A stretch of 33,355 nt of DNA from Actinomycetota bacterium. Lineage in GTDB: Bacteria; Actinomycetota; UBA4738; CADDZG01; WHSQ01. Shown one piece after another: positions 9,240-17,182 of the stretch. Where the stretch lies: positions 1 to 33,355 of the forward strand of contig JAUJNU010000011.1 of assembly GCA_030448085.1 (NCBI GenBank), written 5' to 3'. Each line of letters begins with the position of its first letter. Positions within the stretch are counted from its first letter, which is position 1. The position numbers and the translations under genes were made by a program. The notes beneath the pieces are model-generated. The model searched no databases. It was given only the letters and a program-made list of their open reading frames with translations, and was not told where the DNA came from.

Positions 9240-9788
9240 ATGAGGAACTACAAGCGGATCTTCGTAGCAGTCTCGACCATGGTCATCGCGCTGAACATGC
9301 TGCCGGCCTCGGGATCGAGCCCCGGTACCTCCCAAGCCGTCTTCGGCGCGACCGCCATGGGGGCCACGGGAGACAACCCGTGCTACGACTTCAGGCCGAA
9401 GGAGCGCGGTTTCAAGCGCAAGATCAACAACTCGCGGAACAACGCGGGCCTCGGCGGGCTCAAGCTCGACCCCGAGCTCTCCAAGGCAGCTCGCAAGCAC
9501 ACCTACGAGATGGTCAACAAGCAGATCCTCGAGCACACCACCTCGACCCAGCTGAGGAACCGTGTGACCAACTGGTCACTCCTCGGCGAGAACGTCGGAG
9601 TCGGTGCCACCGTCGACTCACTGCACAACGCCTTCATGAACTCCCCGGCTCACCGGGCGAACATCATGCTCTCGGGCTTCCGTAACGTCGGGGTCGGGAC
9701 CGCCTCCAAGGGCGGACGGCTCTGGGTGACCGTGATCTTCGAGTCGGTCAGCAACCCCGGCACCACGCTCCGGATGCCGAACTGCTAG
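9240..9788 (+). CDS. Secreted CAP (SCP/PR-1-like) domain protein under c-di-GMP riboswitch
   Basis: A 182-residue exported protein with an N-terminal signal peptide (basic MRNYKR, hydrophobic to about residue 22, then PASGSS). Residues 55-170 form a CAP domain: KINNSRNNAGLGGLKLDPEL, AARKHTYEM, SLLGENVGVG, FMNSPAHRANIML and GGRLWVTVIFES. The putative cavity residues His87, Glu117 and His138 are all present. Two cysteines, near the domain start and at the C-terminus, could form a disulfide. I chose ATG 9240 because GGAG lies 6 bases upstream; an in-frame ATG at 9228 lies inside the riboswitch. Bacterial CAP proteins are extracellular and mostly of unknown function. A related broken gene lies at 16031-16549. 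A bidirectional terminator follows. Confidence 0.9.
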   Translation: MRNYKRIFVAVSTMVIALNMLPASGSSPGTSQAVFGATAMGATGDNPCYDFRPKERGFKRKINNSRNNAGLGGLKLDPELSKAARKHTYEMVNKQILEHTTSTQLRNRVTNWSLLGENVGVGATVDSLHNAFMNSPAHRANIMLSGFRNVGVGTASKGGRLWVTVIFESVSNPGTTLRMPNC

Positions 9789-9824
9789 GAGTCACTCTCC
9801 GCTAGGAAAGCCTCAGTTCAGATT

Positions 9825-9852
9825 GGCCCGGTTCGAATAATCGAGCCGGGCC
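9825..9852. terminator. Bidirectional hairpin terminator
   Basis: A 12-bp stem, GGCCCGGTTCGA pairing with TCGAGCCGGGCC (one G-T pair), has a 4-base loop ATAA. It lies between the convergent stops at 9788 (CAP gene, plus) and 9859 (surface protein, minus). The plus-strand side is followed by the T-rich CTCTTCGTT. Confidence 0.85.
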
Positions 9853-9858
9853 TCTTCG

Positions 9859-11553
9859 TTACTCGGACCGGAAGCTGGACCCCAGGTTGTACGAGCCGGT
9901 CGGCAGAAGGTAGGAGAAGTGCTCAGTAACCTCACCGCCCGGGTTCAGGACGATGTCGAGTGGACCCGAGCTGAGCGTCGCTGCGGCACCTCCGGGCCCG
10001 GTCACCTCGTGAAGGACCCTGCCCCTGACGACGACGCGGCGGTCGGCGGTCGTGTTGCGAAGCACCACGACGACCTCCACCGTCCCGGCACCCTCGGAGA
10101 CTGACGAAACGATCTCGACGCCATCGTCGGGGCCGATCAGCACAGAGGAGGTTGCCCGCTCGATGCCGCTCCCGTCCGACCAATCCATGGTGAGCGTGTT
10201 GTCGGCGCGTCGAGAAGCGAGCCTGTCGCTGGGAAGGTCCTCTGCCGGAACCTCCACGACCTCTACCTGGCGGACGAGCGAAGTCACGGTTACCGGCTCC
10301 GGCTGCACCGCAACGGTCGACGGCACCGGGAGCGTCGTGCTCGTGGAGGCTGCCGTTCCGTTCCCGTTGTCGCCTGCGGGGCCACCGTCTTGCCCACCGT
10401 CTGGCTCACCACCTGACTGACCCTCGCCTTCGTCCTCCTCGTTCTCGATCCGCTTGCCGAGGACCGTGTCCGACGGCGAGGGGGAGGGGGACGGACCGGC
10501 GGTGGTTGCGGCTTCCTCTCCCTGCGAGGCGACATCACTGGGTGGGTCCGAGGCAACGCAAGCCGCCATGAGGACGGCCAGAGCGAGCATCAGGATGCGC
10601 GGGTCCATGCGTCGGCGAGGCATGAACGCAAGCGCGACACCGAGGCCGATGAGCGCAAAGCCCCCGAAGACGAAGGGAAGTGGATCGCTACCCGTGTTCG
10701 GGAGCCCGCTCGGAGCCCCGGCGACGCGATCTGCTTCGGCTGCCGGGACCGTCACGGGGGGGCCGGGAACGGTCACCTTGACAGACTTGTACGTAACTAC
10801 CTTCTTCGGGACGAGCGGCACAGGGTTGTCCGCCGGAGCCCTCTTGCTGGTGGCGAGGAAGGTCTCGGCCGCAGCGCTCTTAGCCCGCGCATCCGGAACC
10901 TTCAACTTGGCCTCAGCAAGAGCGCGGAAGTCACCAGGCTTTTGCACAGGTGCCTGCCACGGAAGGTCGATCGCCTCGCCACCCTTCAGCTCGCCGAGGA
11001 CCCAGACGATGTCCGTGGTGCCTCCGCCGAGAGGGGTGTTCACAGCCACAGCATCAACGCCATCGAGGATCGGGACGGCCGGGAGGCCCAGCTCGGCGGG
11101 CACCTTTCCGATGACCACAGCCCCTTCGAGCTTGTGGGGGCCGGGGTTCGTCACCCGGAGGTTGAAATGGGCGTCGTCGCCGACCTGGACCAGGAGCTCC
11201 TCGGCCGTGGCGGTGAGCTCGGCCTCGGCGACCTCGCCACCGTCACCGCCGTCATCCGGCGGGAGGGTCGTAGTGGTCGTGGGGAGGGTGGTCGTTGTGG
11301 TGTCGTTCGTCTCCTGAACCACCGTGGTCGTCGTGTCTGCCGGGATCGTGGTCGTGGTCTCGGGCGGAAGTGTCGTGGTCGTGGTCGTGGGCGGGAGCGT
11401 CGTGGTAGTGGTGTCGAGCGTGGTCGTCGTCGTGTCGGCGGCGCCCTTCGGCAGCTCGTCCTTCGGCTGCGAGAGGGCGTGGGATCCTCCCGCAAGGGCA
11501 AGGACAAGTGTGAGGATCGATGCTGCTGTAACGATGCGCCGGACGACTAACAA
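9859..11553 (-). CDS. Thr-rich surface protein with LPNTG signal followed by a lipobox (two proteins fused in one frame?)
   Basis: A single open frame of 564 residues with two halves. The first half has a signal peptide (residues 1-27), a Thr/Pro-rich stalk (41-98), a DUF11/CARDB-like beta domain (about 110-235), and a sortase signal: LPNTG at 284-288, a membrane segment 292-310 and RRR at 313-315. The second half begins at once with Met316, a hydrophobic stretch and a lipobox LMAAC (Cys332), then an acidic Gly/Ser-rich linker and a beta-rich C-terminal domain. Normally each half would be its own gene. The start is a TTG with AGGAGG 6 bases upstream and a good promoter. Functions are unknown; both halves look extracellular. 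Confidence 0.8.
   Translation of the reverse strand: MLVVRRIVTAASILTLVLALAGGSHALSQPKDELPKGAADTTTTTLDTTTTTLPPTTTTTTLPPETTTTIPADTTTTVVQETNDTTTTTLPTTTTTLPPDDGGDGGEVAEAELTATAEELLVQVGDDAHFNLRVTNPGPHKLEGAVVIGKVPAELGLPAVPILDGVDAVAVNTPLGGGTTDIVWVLGELKGGEAIDLPWQAPVQKPGDFRALAEAKLKVPDARAKSAAAETFLATSKRAPADNPVPLVPKKVVTYKSVKVTVPGPPVTVPAAEADRVAGAPSGLPNTGSDPLPFVFGGFALIGLGVALAFMPRRRMDPRILMLALAVLMAACVASDPPSDVASQGEEAATTAGPSPSPSPSDTVLGKRIENEEDEGEGQSGGEPDGGQDGGPAGDNGNGTAASTSTTLPVPSTVAVQPEPVTVTSLVRQVEVVEVPAEDLPSDRLASRRADNTLTMDWSDGSGIERATSSVLIGPDDGVEIVSSVSEGAGTVEVVVVLRNTTADRRVVVRGRVLHEVTGPGGAAATLSSGPLDIVLNPGGEVTEHFSYLLPTGSYNLGSSFRSE
11250..11433 (-). repeat. Low-complexity Thr/Pro codon repeat
   Basis: Runs of ACC/ACG threonine codons broken by Leu-Pro-Pro encode the stalk of the surface protein (residues 41-101). 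The repeat is irregular at DNA level. Such stretches are typical spacers that carry a domain away from the wall, and they often vary in length between strains. Confidence 0.8.
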
Positions 11554-11695
11554 CGAGGGCCTCCTGGTAAGGCGAGCGAAATGGAGGTTCCGGGAACCAT
11601 CTTGCCCGGTTCTGACGTCTTCGGTGTCGATCCCACTGCTCGTGTCCGCTATCGCTACCCGGCACAGCCTTCGCTATTGGGCCTGCCAGGCTTAT

Positions 11696-11725
11696 AGGGT
11701 AGCTCCGTTCCGAGACTATTGTCAA
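11696..11725 (-). promoter_or_regulatory. Sigma70-type promoter of the LPNTG surface gene
   Basis: On the minus strand a perfect -35 TTGACA (11725-11720) is followed after 18 bases by TACCCT (11701-11696), an acceptable actinobacterial TAnnnT -10. A leader of about 135 nt then precedes the TTG start. It includes a CCGGG/CCCGG hairpin near 11590-11610 but no riboswitch that I recognise. Confidence 0.65.
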
Positions 11726-11792
11726 CAGCTGTTAATTATTGTTGCTGGTGCTCGTTTACATCGCTGCTGGCCAGCCTCGCTGGAGCGCCCGA

Positions 11793-13493
11793 CTATCCGT
11801 CTGCCCGGAAGTAGATATCCCTGCTCCGGCCTCTTCCATGGTCGTCGTCGGGCCCGAAAGTGGCTCTTGCCTTGTACAGGGCGCCCGCCACCGGCGAGGT
11901 GAAGCGGGCCACGAACCGGCCGGCCTCGTCGAGCCTGGGCCTCGCCTCCGTCACGAGGTCGGGGCCGCTCCTTCTCATCCGGAAGATCCTCACGCGGGCT
12001 CGTTCGCCCGGGTGTGCCGGGAGGACCGCACCGTTCAGGTTCACCGCCGCGGTGCCCGCCGGGTAATGGGTCACCCCGTCACTGCCCTGCTCACCGCCGA
12101 CAGGTGCGATCCTGACGCGGGGAACGACGATGGCCTCCACCGAGCGGCTGGACGACTCCCAGGTCGCCTGGTCCCCCCCGTAAGAGGTAGCCACCTTAGT
12201 GTTCTTCTCGGGGGTCATCCTGAAGCTGTAACGCCCTTCGAGGCCGGTCCGAACGAGCCTGGCCGACCTCCTCCACCTGTCCCGGGGGGTGCGGGTAAAG
12301 AGACTGAGCTCCCGGCCCGGGAGGGGGGTGCCCGCCTCGTCCTTCAGCCTCCCCCGAACAACCAGGTCGTCGCCGTAGGCGATCTCCTGCACCTTCGGCC
12401 GAAGGGACAGCCAGGTCGTGGACCTCTGCAAGGTTGTCTCGGCCGCCACGTCCCGGCGGATGTTGGGAAGGGCCCGATAGGCATAGTCGCCGGGGCACGC
12501 CGTGGCCCCCGCATCCCTGTGCCCGGCGATCCTCGGCAGGACCTTCGAGACGCCCGTTTCTGGGTTTCGATACGTGTGAGTGGACTCGGGGTCCAGGTTG
12601 TGGCGGTCCGCCTCCCAGGCCAGCAGTTGCACCAGCGACTCGCGGGTCTCGGGCCTTTCCCCCAGCCTCACCTGGGAGTAGTTGCCCATGAGGCTGACAC
12701 CGACGCTCCCCGAGTTGAACCCGGAGACGTGCGCGCCCGCGACGGCGCGGCCCTCGAGGTCCTCCGAGTCGTGGGTCTCCCAGCGGCGGTAGTCGCGCGC
12801 CCAGCGGCCTTCGAAGATCGTCCCGTCCGGCCCGATCACGAAGTTGTAGCCGATATCGCACCACCCCCGGCTCTGCGTGTGGAAGTGGTAGATCGCTCGC
12901 ATCTCTGCATTGAGATCGGTGGGGGTGTTGTTCGTCACCGTGAGGTGCACGAACAGCTGCTGCACCGGATAGTGGGCCGGCCTGCACCCTCTTAGGGACT
13001 CGTCGGCGCCCCACTCTTGCCTCGTGACGATATCGGGAGTGGTCGCCGAAGCTTCGGCGTCGGCGGGTGCCCATGTGGTGGTGACGGGCCCGTCGAGAGT
13101 GTTCACGTAGTCGAGCCGAACATCGCTCGCGTCGCCGATCGGCTGCCACTCGATCCCGGCCGCACGGTCGACCGACATGATCCCGCTGTAATGGCGGTTC
13201 CCGTCTTCGAGGTCGTGCGACTGCCACGAGTTCCGCCACCTCGTGATGCCACCCGGCCCCGTCGTGCGGAAGCGCACGCCGGCGTCCTCGGAGCCCACCC
13301 ACGTGAACATGATGTGCGTTGGAGCGAAACCCAGTGCCGGTACCGCGCCGGGCCGCCCGAGGACGGTCGACCCCGACAGGGTCTTGGGGGCCGAGAACGC
13401 TCGCAGCGGTGTGACCAGGCCCGGCACGAGCAGGGTCGCGGTCAGCGCGACCAGGACGAGTAAGCGGGAAGCAAGCCGCGGGGTCCGAGTCAT
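11793..13493 (-). CDS. Secreted N-acetylmuramoyl-L-alanine amidase (PGRP/amidase_2 type)
   Basis: A 566-residue exported cell-wall hydrolase. A signal peptide (ending near LRAFSAP) is followed by a domain of unknown function. The zinc amidase domain spans about residues 155-345: TRQEWGAD, the zinc-ligand strand LFVHLTVT, WCDIGYNFVIGPDGTIFEGR with the conserved Tyr, AHVSGFNSGSVGVSLMGNY, and AGHRDAGATACPGDY, which carries the second His and the Cys ligand. All zinc and catalytic positions look intact, so it should cleave the MurNAc-L-Ala bond. The C-terminal 220 residues look like two beta (Ig-like) domains. A GTG lies at 13499, two codons upstream; neither start has a clear ribosome site. It is divergent from the transporter gene. 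Confidence 0.9.
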   Translation of the reverse strand: MTRTPRLASRLLVLVALTATLLVPGLVTPLRAFSAPKTLSGSTVLGRPGAVPALGFAPTHIMFTWVGSEDAGVRFRTTGPGGITRWRNSWQSHDLEDGNRHYSGIMSVDRAAGIEWQPIGDASDVRLDYVNTLDGPVTTTWAPADAEASATTPDIVTRQEWGADESLRGCRPAHYPVQQLFVHLTVTNNTPTDLNAEMRAIYHFHTQSRGWCDIGYNFVIGPDGTIFEGRWARDYRRWETHDSEDLEGRAVAGAHVSGFNSGSVGVSLMGNYSQVRLGERPETRESLVQLLAWEADRHNLDPESTHTYRNPETGVSKVLPRIAGHRDAGATACPGDYAYRALPNIRRDVAAETTLQRSTTWLSLRPKVQEIAYGDDLVVRGRLKDEAGTPLPGRELSLFTRTPRDRWRRSARLVRTGLEGRYSFRMTPEKNTKVATSYGGDQATWESSSRSVEAIVVPRVRIAPVGGEQGSDGVTHYPAGTAAVNLNGAVLPAHPGERARVRIFRMRRSGPDLVTEARPRLDEAGRFVARFTSPVAGALYKARATFGPDDDHGRGRSRDIYFRADG

Positions 13494-13539
13494 GAACACG
13501 ACATGCTACGCACACCGGTGGTTTAAAGGAAGGTCTACG

Positions 13540-13551
13540 CTCCTATAGGAG
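13540..13551. promoter_or_regulatory. 12-bp perfect palindrome between divergent genes
   Basis: CTCCTATAGGAG is a perfect palindrome in the 73-bp gap between the divergent amidase and Na/Pi-type transporter genes. TATAAG at 13555-13560 follows and would make a -10 for the transporter with a near-leaderless start at 13567. The palindrome could be an operator or only overlapping -10 elements. Confidence 0.35.
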
Positions 13552-13566
13552 TGTTATAAGAGGACG

Positions 13567-14730
13567 GTGAACACGGAGTCCCCAGTCTCCACCCCGTCCC
13601 CCGCCGCGGAGAGACGGGCGGAGGCAACCGCCCCCCGGTCCCCCGGCCGGGTCTTCATCGACCGTCTTTGGTGGGCCGGACGCTTCCTGGCCGCACTCTT
13701 CCTCTTCGTGGGGTCGCTGCAACTGATGAAGACCGGCGCCTCCAGCCTCGACTTCCTTCAGCCCGGCGGGTACCTCGTCAGGAATCCCGGCTCGACCCTC
13801 GGTCTCGGATGGCTGGGCGCCCTGTTCGTGCTCTCCGGGTCGCCGATCGCGGCCACCTCGCTGACGCTCGTGGCCGCGGGCGAGGCTTCGGGGGCGCTCG
13901 ACCGGTTCAGTGAGATTCAGGGATTCACGATGCTCACGGGGTCCCGCCTGGGAGCCGCCTTCGTGGTGCTGGTGACCGCGGTGATCTTCGCCTCACGCGG
14001 TGGCGAGGGAGAGAGGCGTAAGCCGCTCTCCACTGCCGTGATGGCATTGCTCACCACGGCGCTCATCTACATACCCTCGGCGATCATCGGGTTCGGCTTG
14101 CTGAGATGGGAGCCGTTCCACAGCCTGGATCTTCACTTCCCGGGGCAGTTCGGGGACCTCGTAGATGTCGTGTACGGCGGGCTCTTGACGCGGGTGGAGC
14201 CCCTGCCGTCGGTCGTGACCTTCCTCGGAGGTCTCGGGCTGCTGCTCCTTTCTTTCAAGCTGCTGGACACAGTCCTGCCGAAGCTGGACTCAGAGACGAT
14301 GGAGGGGTCCCGCCTCTCGTGGCTCCGCCGGAAGTGGCCGATGTTCGGGATCGGGTGCGCCGTTGCGCTCGTGACCATGTCGGTGTCGGTAGCCCTGACG
14401 GTGCTCGTCCCGCTCGTGGCCAAGGGCTATGCCAAAAGAGAAGACATCATCCCGTACATCATGGGCGCCAACATCACCACGCTGGGGGACACGATGCTTG
14501 CCGGCTTCGCTTTGAACTCACCGGCGGCGGTGCGGATCGTCCTCGCCCAGGTGCTGGCCACCTCTCTGTTCAGCGTGCTCCTGCTGACCTTCTTCTATCC
14601 GCAGGTGAGGACATTCATCTGGAAGGTGCAGCGGATGATGGTCAGGAGCAAGCCGCGCCTGGCGGCCTTCACTGCCGGCCTCTTCCTGGTGCCCGTGACG
14701 ATCATCGCGGTATCGGGAGTCGCCGGATGA
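13567..14730 (+). CDS. Na/Pi-cotransporter-like membrane protein
   Basis: A polytopic membrane protein of 387 residues with about nine hydrophobic segments. Two similar blocks point to the Na+/phosphate cotransporter fold, an inverted repeat in that family: VLSGSPIAATSLTLVAAG and later the pair VTMSVSVALTVLVPLVAKGY and YIMGANITTLGDTMLAG, the latter like the family's GANIGTT motif. The usual QSSS signature is degenerate, so the substrate may not be phosphate. The N-terminal 30 residues are Pro/Ser/Ala-rich and probably cytosolic. The GTG start at 13567 is only 6 bases after a TATAAG box, suggesting a leaderless message. The next gene starts inside its stop codon (ATGA), so the two are coupled. 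Confidence 0.65.
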   Translation: MNTESPVSTPSPAAERRAEATAPRSPGRVFIDRLWWAGRFLAALFLFVGSLQLMKTGASSLDFLQPGGYLVRNPGSTLGLGWLGALFVLSGSPIAATSLTLVAAGEASGALDRFSEIQGFTMLTGSRLGAAFVVLVTAVIFASRGGEGERRKPLSTAVMALLTTALIYIPSAIIGFGLLRWEPFHSLDLHFPGQFGDLVDVVYGGLLTRVEPLPSVVTFLGGLGLLLLSFKLLDTVLPKLDSETMEGSRLSWLRRKWPMFGIGCAVALVTMSVSVALTVLVPLVAKGYAKREDIIPYIMGANITTLGDTMLAGFALNSPAAVRIVLAQVLATSLFSVLLLTFFYPQVRTFIWKVQRMMVRSKPRLAAFTAGLFLVPVTIIAVSGVAG

Positions 14731-14984
14731 GGAAAGAAGGTGGAGAGCAGGTAACGCTGAAGATCCCGAGGCCCCTCTACGACCAGTTGAAGCAGGTCAT
14801 AGCGGACTCCGGGTTCCACTCGGTGACCGAGTTCGCCGTCTACGTGCTGCGAGACCTGGTCTCCCATCACGGATCCGCTCACGGAGGAACCGCCCCCGCG
14901 GAGCGCCAGGGCGACATAGACCCGCTCTCGGCCGAAGAGATCGAGGCGATCAGAAAACGCCTCAGCTCGCTGGGCTATCTGTAG
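14727..14984 (+). CDS. Ribbon-helix-helix-like small protein with C-terminal LGYL tail
   Basis: 85 residues. After a short lead, VTLKIPRPLYDQLKQVIADS, then GFHSVTEFAVYVLRDLVS, has the pattern of a ribbon-helix-helix (CopG/Arc) fold: one beta-strand followed by two helices. These proteins bind DNA as dimers. A hydrophilic linker leads to a C-terminal segment, LSAEEIEAIRKRLSSLGYL, which closely resembles the end of the phosphodiesterase-fold protein at 30955-32550. The ATG at 14727 overlaps the transporter stop, so it may regulate that transporter or sense its state; this is inference from position only. Without a structure search the fold assignment is moderate. Confidence 0.7.
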   Translation: MRKEGGEQVTLKIPRPLYDQLKQVIADSGFHSVTEFAVYVLRDLVSHHGSAHGGTAPAERQGDIDPLSAEEIEAIRKRLSSLGYL

Positions 14985-14994
14985 CATCTGCCAG

Positions 14995-15931
14995 ATGCCC
15001 AGACCCCGACTGCTCGCGCTCGTAGCCGCGGGCGCGCTCATGGTCGCCGGCGGCTGCGTCCCTCCGAAGCAGGGGAACGATCGGGAGGTGATCTTTCCAC
15101 CGGAGACGATCATGGGCCAGATCCAGGCCGCGGGAGAGTTGGTCATCGCCATCCCGGATAACCGCCCCCCCTTCGGTCCGGGGGCGGGGGGGAACACGGA
15201 AGGCTCCGGTGAGCTCGAGGGATTCGATGTCGACGTCGCTCGAGAGGTGGCGGGGACGCTGGGCGTCGAGATCGAGGTGCGGGCGGTTGCGCACGACGAG
15301 CTGATGGCCCTCGTGCGTGAGCCTCTGCCCCCGCGCGTGAAAGGGGAGCCGCTACCTGCGCTCGACCCCGCGCGGGCCGACCTCGTCTTCCCGCTGCTCC
15401 CCATCACCGAGAAGACGGTGAAGACGAAGGAGTCCTCGGTGAGTGACCCCTATTTCGTAGGGCATCAACGGATCCTCGCACCCGCCGGGTCCGGCATCGA
15501 GGGGGCCGACGACCTAGCCGGCCAGACCGTATGTCAGCAGATCGAGCCCGACGTGGAGGTCGATCTGGGGCCACCGATGGCGTCGAGACCGTCTCCGGTG
15601 ACTGCGTGGCGCTGCTGCGCGAAGGCGAGGCGGGCGCGGCCACGGCTTCCGACGCGCTGTTGGCCGGATGGAAGAGCGAGCTCGGAGACGAGTGGGAGGT
15701 CGTGGGGGGCCAGCTGAGCACCGTTGGGTACGGCGTGGTCCTTCAAGCGGGGGCTTCATCGTGGAGGGACTTCGTCAGCGGCCAACTGGGTGAGATGAAG
15801 GGCAGGCAGGTGGGTGGCCGCCTACCGCGACCTGGTTCGAGCCGCTCCTCGGCCCGGTGACCGTGGCCCCGCCTCTAACCGTCGAAGAAGCCGCGGCCCT
15901 CTTCCCGGCCCCCAAATCCCCCAAGCCCTAA
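14995..15931 (+). pseudogene. Solute-binding lipoprotein (family 3-like), frameshifted
   Basis: The first 185 residues read well. A lipoprotein signal has VAGGC as the lipobox, followed by a bacterial extracellular solute-binding (family 3) pattern: AAGELVIAIPDNRPPFGP, GELEGFDVDVAREVAGTLGV, and SVSDPYFVGHQRILAPAGSG with GADDLAGQTVCQ. After about 15560 the coding moves to a second frame (SGDCVALLREGEAGAATASD, QLSTVGYGVVLQAG), then to a third (WVAAYRDLV near 15820), and ends in another shift at PLTVEEAAALFPAPKSPKP, stop 15929-15931. Three indels would restore one protein of about 310 residues. No ABC permease or ATPase is nearby. It could be a decaying gene or one with sequence errors. Confidence 0.75.
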
Positions 15932-15944
15932 CCCCCCAACAGGG

Positions 15945-15992
15945 TTCTGAGTGGATACAGACCCCATATGTGTCCGATAACTCGACAAGAAC
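15945..15992 (-). repeat. Dispersed 48-bp imperfect palindrome, copy B
   Basis: This is the best-paired copy. GGTTCT at 15943-15948 pairs with AGAACC at 15988-15993, GAGT at 15949 pairs with ACTC at 15980, and GGA pairs with TCC, leaving a loop that contains CATATG. It lies 13 bp after the solute-binding gene stop and 38 bp after the stop of the minus-strand CAP pseudogene. Confidence 0.88.
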
Positions 15993-16030
15993 CAGTTTCG
16001 CAGCAGGCTCGGTCAGGGTTCCGGCTCGGC

Positions 16031-16549
16031 TCAGGGCGTCCCGTAGATGTTTCCGGGGTCGTTCCGAGACTCGAAGACCTGCTGGACGTAGAGCCTTCCG
16101 TTCGCCCGGCTCGCCCACGCCGAGGTAGCGCCACCTCCCGAGGATCGCGCTGCGGTGCGCGGACGAGTTCATGAAGGATCTGAAGAGGTGCCTGCAGACA
16201 CTCCCGCAGCCGGTGTTCTGGCCGGGAGAGCCCTCCACCGGGTGATCTTGCTGCCGAGGTTCGGGTCGTGCCAGACGTCCCCGGCCTGAGCCAGCTTCTT
16301 GGAGTGCTGTCGGGCCACGTAGCCCAGCTGGCGATCCCAGTTGAGCTTCCTCAGCCCCCGGCGCGCCCGGGCCCGGTTGATCTTGCGCATGAAGCACTGC
16401 TCGACGTCCTTGAAGGAGAACCCGGCGCCGCCGCTGACGGGTAGGAGGCCGGCGCCCTCGTCGGGGGCGGCACCGGCGTGAGCAGGCACCAACAGGAGCG
16501 TGAGGCAGGCCACTGAAAGGGCCAGGAGCGTTCTTCTTCTCGTCTTCAT
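16031..16549 (-). pseudogene. Second secreted CAP-domain protein, frameshifted
   Basis: A relative of the CAP gene at 9240. The N-terminus has a signal peptide (MKTRRRTLLALSVACLTLLL), then FMRKINRARARRGLRKLNWD and YVARQHSKKLA, keeping the first His region. Near 16235 the frame shifts to QNTGCGSVCRHLFRSFMNS and SAHRSAILGRWRYLGVG, and near 16110 it shifts again to ANGRLYVQQVFESRNDPGNI, ending at TGA 16031-16033. The conserved Glu of the CAP cavity (GEN in the intact relative) reads Gln here (GQN). The two indels plus this substitution fit decay better than sequence error alone. No c-di-GMP aptamer core is visible in its 5' region. Confidence 0.75.
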
Positions 16550-16810
16550 AACGATGGAGGCCTTTCAAGACGTGGGAGGATGGTTCTTCACTTCTGGGGG
16601 GCCGGAAGACCTGAAGCACCCCAGCCGCTTGCCGATGTTTAGCAAAGCGATCGGGCGGGGTCTACCACTCGCCGCTCCCCTGAGTGACACGCCGATCTCG
16701 GAGCGTGAGGAGGCGCAGGTCGGGAGCCATGGAAAAAAACCGGACAATTTTTCGCAGAAGCGGATGTAAGCATCCGCAACGGGAGTGAACAAACCGGTTG
16801 CCATCCAACA

Positions 16811-17182
16811 TTGTTACGCCATGAACGCCAACGGAAAGGGCATGGGGCCGTCCTCATCATCGATGACGATGAAGGAGTGCGGGACGTCATGCGACTTCTC
16901 TGCGACAGCGAGGGGTTCACGGTGGTCGGCGAGGCCAAGAATGGGGTCGAGGACGGTCCCGATGGCACTCCGGCACCAGCCGGACCTCGTGATCCTCGAC
17001 TACAGGCTCCCCGGCTCGATGGTGAGGGAGCGGTAGAGATCCTTCATGCGGTCATCCCCGGCGCCGAGATCGATAAGCGCCATGGCGGTCCTCGACAGCG
17101 GCCCAGATGGGCCGACGCCTGTCTCAACAAGGAGCGCATCTCCGAACTGATGCGCCTCCTGCCAGGAGTTCAAAAATGCTAA
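16811..17182 (+). pseudogene. Response-regulator receiver domain, frameshifted
   Basis: A CheY-like receiver broken into at least three frames. In order: GAVLIIDDDEGVRDVMRLL with the acidic pocket; then, in another frame, HQPDLVILDYRLPG with the phospho-acceptor Asp; then GEGAVEILHAVIPGAEI; then AMAVLDSGPDG; and finally the original frame with ACLNKERISELMRLL, whose Lys fits the conserved receiver lysine, stop 17180-17182. The order and spacing match one receiver of about 120 residues with no output domain. No histidine kinase is nearby. The number of indels in 370 bp suggests real decay, although homopolymer errors elsewhere in the window leave this open. Confidence 0.7.

Noticed and set aside
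11554..11700. A riboswitch in the 135-nt leader of the LPNTG gene
   Set aside because: A hairpin is present but no conserved core that I know of (c-di-GMP, c-di-AMP, cobalamin) can be seen.
16630..16680. AGCAAAGC followed by GGGCGGGG, as a third c-di-GMP aptamer near the broken CAP gene
   Set aside because: No GGCAAACC upstream and no GGTxGCC...ACCG closing strand on either strand.
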